Shown one piece after another: positions 63,501 to 64,000 of a stretch of 64,000 bases of DNA (position 1 is the first letter of the stretch; every line of letters starts with the position of its first letter). The DNA is taken from positions 1-64,000 of IMG/VR virus record IMGVR_UViG_3300037961_005428; one strand, 5' to 3'. The translations under genes were made by a program, and so were the position numbers. The notes under the pieces are model-generated. The model was not told the origin of the DNA. It did not search any database and saw only the letters and a list, made by a program, of their open reading frames with translations. The stretch comes from a virus.

Positions 63501-64000
63501 GATAATTTGAAGCGCGTTCTCGCAAACCACTCAAATGTTATCGCTCAATACGGTGCTACGGCTATTGCTCAAGCGGCTGCTGAACAAGGATTTGACCTTG
63601 TTGCTGAGATGGGTCCCGATGTAGCAGCCGCTTTCAAAATGCGTCACGGCAACACTTACCTCAACACCGTACCTCACAGTGTCCACGGTGCGAAAGCACT
63701 CCACCCTGCCGAAGTAGAGGTGGTAGAAAATACGGGTGAAGTTGGCTTGGACCTTGCTCGGCTTGGACTCAATATCCGGCACCTTGCCCCACAGTTGCAC
63801 GGAAAACCACTTTCGTTAGAAAGTCCACCCGAAGAGTGGCTTGAGGCTTTGGGCATGCAGGCTTCCGAATATGACCTTGAAGGTAACAAGACAGCCGGTA
63901 AGACCAACATTGCGAGGGACGAAGCAGTTGCCAAATTGCGAGCAGTTCATAAAGAACTCCAAGGACGATTTCCCGACATTGATGCCTTTCATGTTTTGCC
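60552..64000 (+). CDS. Very large virion-region protein (partial, runs off window)
   Basis: Open frame of at least 1149 codons from GTG 60552, preceded by GGTG, to the window end without a stop. Recognisable stretches only by composition: polar N-terminal 550 residues; a DGTYIVADPTNIKVGM strand pair near 650; a long coiled coil about 820-980 (REVEERLEEAQNKFRRLHEL; LLEQELDHAHADYLDAKEEL); then a helical Ala-rich part (IAQYGATAIAQAAAEQGF). No catalytic motif seen. Position just after the portal genes and size suggest a structural or ejected protein. The start codon is uncertain. Confidence 0.65.
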   Translation, partial: MSDDILLKDEFDVADQVTSAQTPSPNLEPVVTGREGEYPAPDFEISAGTQIPETLAPAHPHAERMTGIMDFSEIPGRWTYEGANEPSFAQQYSDAGHFPDTSALHPEFNPLWSGHHPELEIAPLFIRKVRSFYESGQSAIDAQKEMNWVLHHMTSGSGGQRNPILNATAMGALGSEHTSHALYENNYNDWLDTPIYADGGTERDEMQYYLDNGASQEVVDAVFRKKHLVEYEKKWQHDPEWKLGEKDYYHGMEWLNHAEREEAYKHMYTKGTDSISHQSIPSLDQKFSVPRAKYSRAQRESPVHKHFTREPMNTGEPIQSPILKDPSVTDSRRFIFERLSGKRGEGFYQGLMNHHTYHTAIERQRRSEYKTAKEPKYGYQLNINRDTREVSMKPISSKHFEPNKEGKLTPRGLGRKELMLMAGVEYDKERDEYKFYPEGQHPFYSSWNPKASNVTWTEGQIKDFFTVMDEERNAFKMQNDVANALQFHVNHAVATEGTGAHPEMYTGGDHSTLSSWWSLHGIGGHGSTYSKKRDMTHSAFEFPNGTTIHTQGPVPLNPEFIEAEEESFEEKIARKKREAKEAVKEGPRGTPTTVLPLEFQSSDNVEEQREAVNLSQRGEGGAVVAREGAEGLAAPFGEPQVNAMLSDGTYIVADPTNIKVGMLPHSVAPRRRFGGNAHAARNSNTWASSYHNKQFLIQHDMLATDATEQGQAAARKHKAKHLFGEHNSLVNLNNKFRRQNNTDTDRYAAKYHHLIPSIMGFVAPSANPQSGIHHARNMPENAHYTTATAADFQRILVSPTAQEKVLREEGGNLPIRAGMPVPKEVREVEERLEEAQNKFRRLHELYDQSAKSSKVSEEEKERMMASIKSEMLTQEALIDQLKDERDEVAEEKFPQDNYHRQQINLLEQELDHAHADYLDAKEELDELLEYKEERNDNSAHLQEKIDASAEKVSQHYGLIKELEEQLDQHFVSPKTEAARNKEFDNLKRVLANHSNVIAQYGATAIAQAAAEQGFDLVAEMGPDVAAAFKMRHGNTYLNTVPHSVHGAKALHPAEVEVVENTGEVGLDLARLGLNIRHLAPQLHGKPLSLESPPEEWLEALGMQASEYDLEGNKTAGKTNIARDEAVAKLRAVHKELQGRFPDIDAFHVL

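Noticed and set aside
1-64000. tRNA or rRNA genes
   Set aside because: I looked for T-loop (GGTTCGAAT-type) sequences with acceptor stems and found none that fold; a tRNA scan would settle it.

Overview
The window looks like a large part of the genome of a tailed (head-tail, HK97-type packaging) double-stranded DNA virus of a marine archaeon, in the style of the magroviruses of Poseidoniales (Marine Group II). The basis is an archaeal-type replication set encoded by the virus itself: family B polymerase, sliding clamp, clamp-loader small subunit, a PriS-PriL primase, an ERCC4/XPF nuclease and a Cas4/RecB-like nuclease. These sit in one genome with a terminase large subunit and a portal. There is no rRNA, no tRNA that I could find, and no housekeeping gene. 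The host assignment is inference; no database search was possible.

Layout. (1) 1-15.7 kb, minus strand: replication and recombination operon, tightly packed with ATGA stop/start overlaps. In transcription order it runs from a DUF932-like gene and unknowns to clamp loader, OB-fold-like protein, RecA-superfamily ATPase, clamp, PolB, a winged-helix protein, Cas4-like nuclease, primase and ERCC4 nuclease. (2) 15.8-16.6 kb, plus strand: an isolated gene that looks like a small protein kinase. (3) 16.6-37.8 kb, minus strand: about 55 mostly tiny accessory genes (zinc-binding, acidic and coiled-coil proteins) with a DNA methyltransferase, a DenV-like protein, an SNF2/SMARCAL1-like helicase and ArdA antirestriction protein. 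Near-identical promoter elements recur at 15.75, 20.44 and 29.94 kb, with a diverged copy at 37.92 kb. (4) 37.8-38.56 kb: a non-coding, repeat-rich divergence point, the best candidate for an origin or packaging locus. (5) 38.56-64 kb, plus strand: virion, packaging and cargo genes, including small membrane proteins, a Ras-like GTPase, a small-terminase candidate, TerL, a LAGLIDADG protein, a portal with two zinc knuckles, and a very long open frame that leaves the window. The major capsid protein was not recognised and may lie beyond the right edge.

The most striking feature is a short shared peptide, roughly [LMIV]-[DE]-x-A-W-x-[ILV]-[LV]-K. It is at the extreme N-terminus of ten otherwise unrelated proteins (the kinase-like protein among them), near the N-terminus of others, at the C-terminus of one and internal in another. 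It resembles in logic the capsid-targeting sequence of T4 internal proteins, so I propose that this virus loads a diverse set of cargo proteins into its capsid with a common tag: a kinase, possibly an ADP-ribosyltransferase-like protein, basic DNA-binding-like proteins and a Cys-rich protein.

Most start codons were chosen from ATGA overlaps with the preceding stop and from a Shine-Dalgarno sequence (GGAGG on the left arm, GGTGA on the right arm). About twenty genes too short for routine ORF calling were read directly from the sequence.
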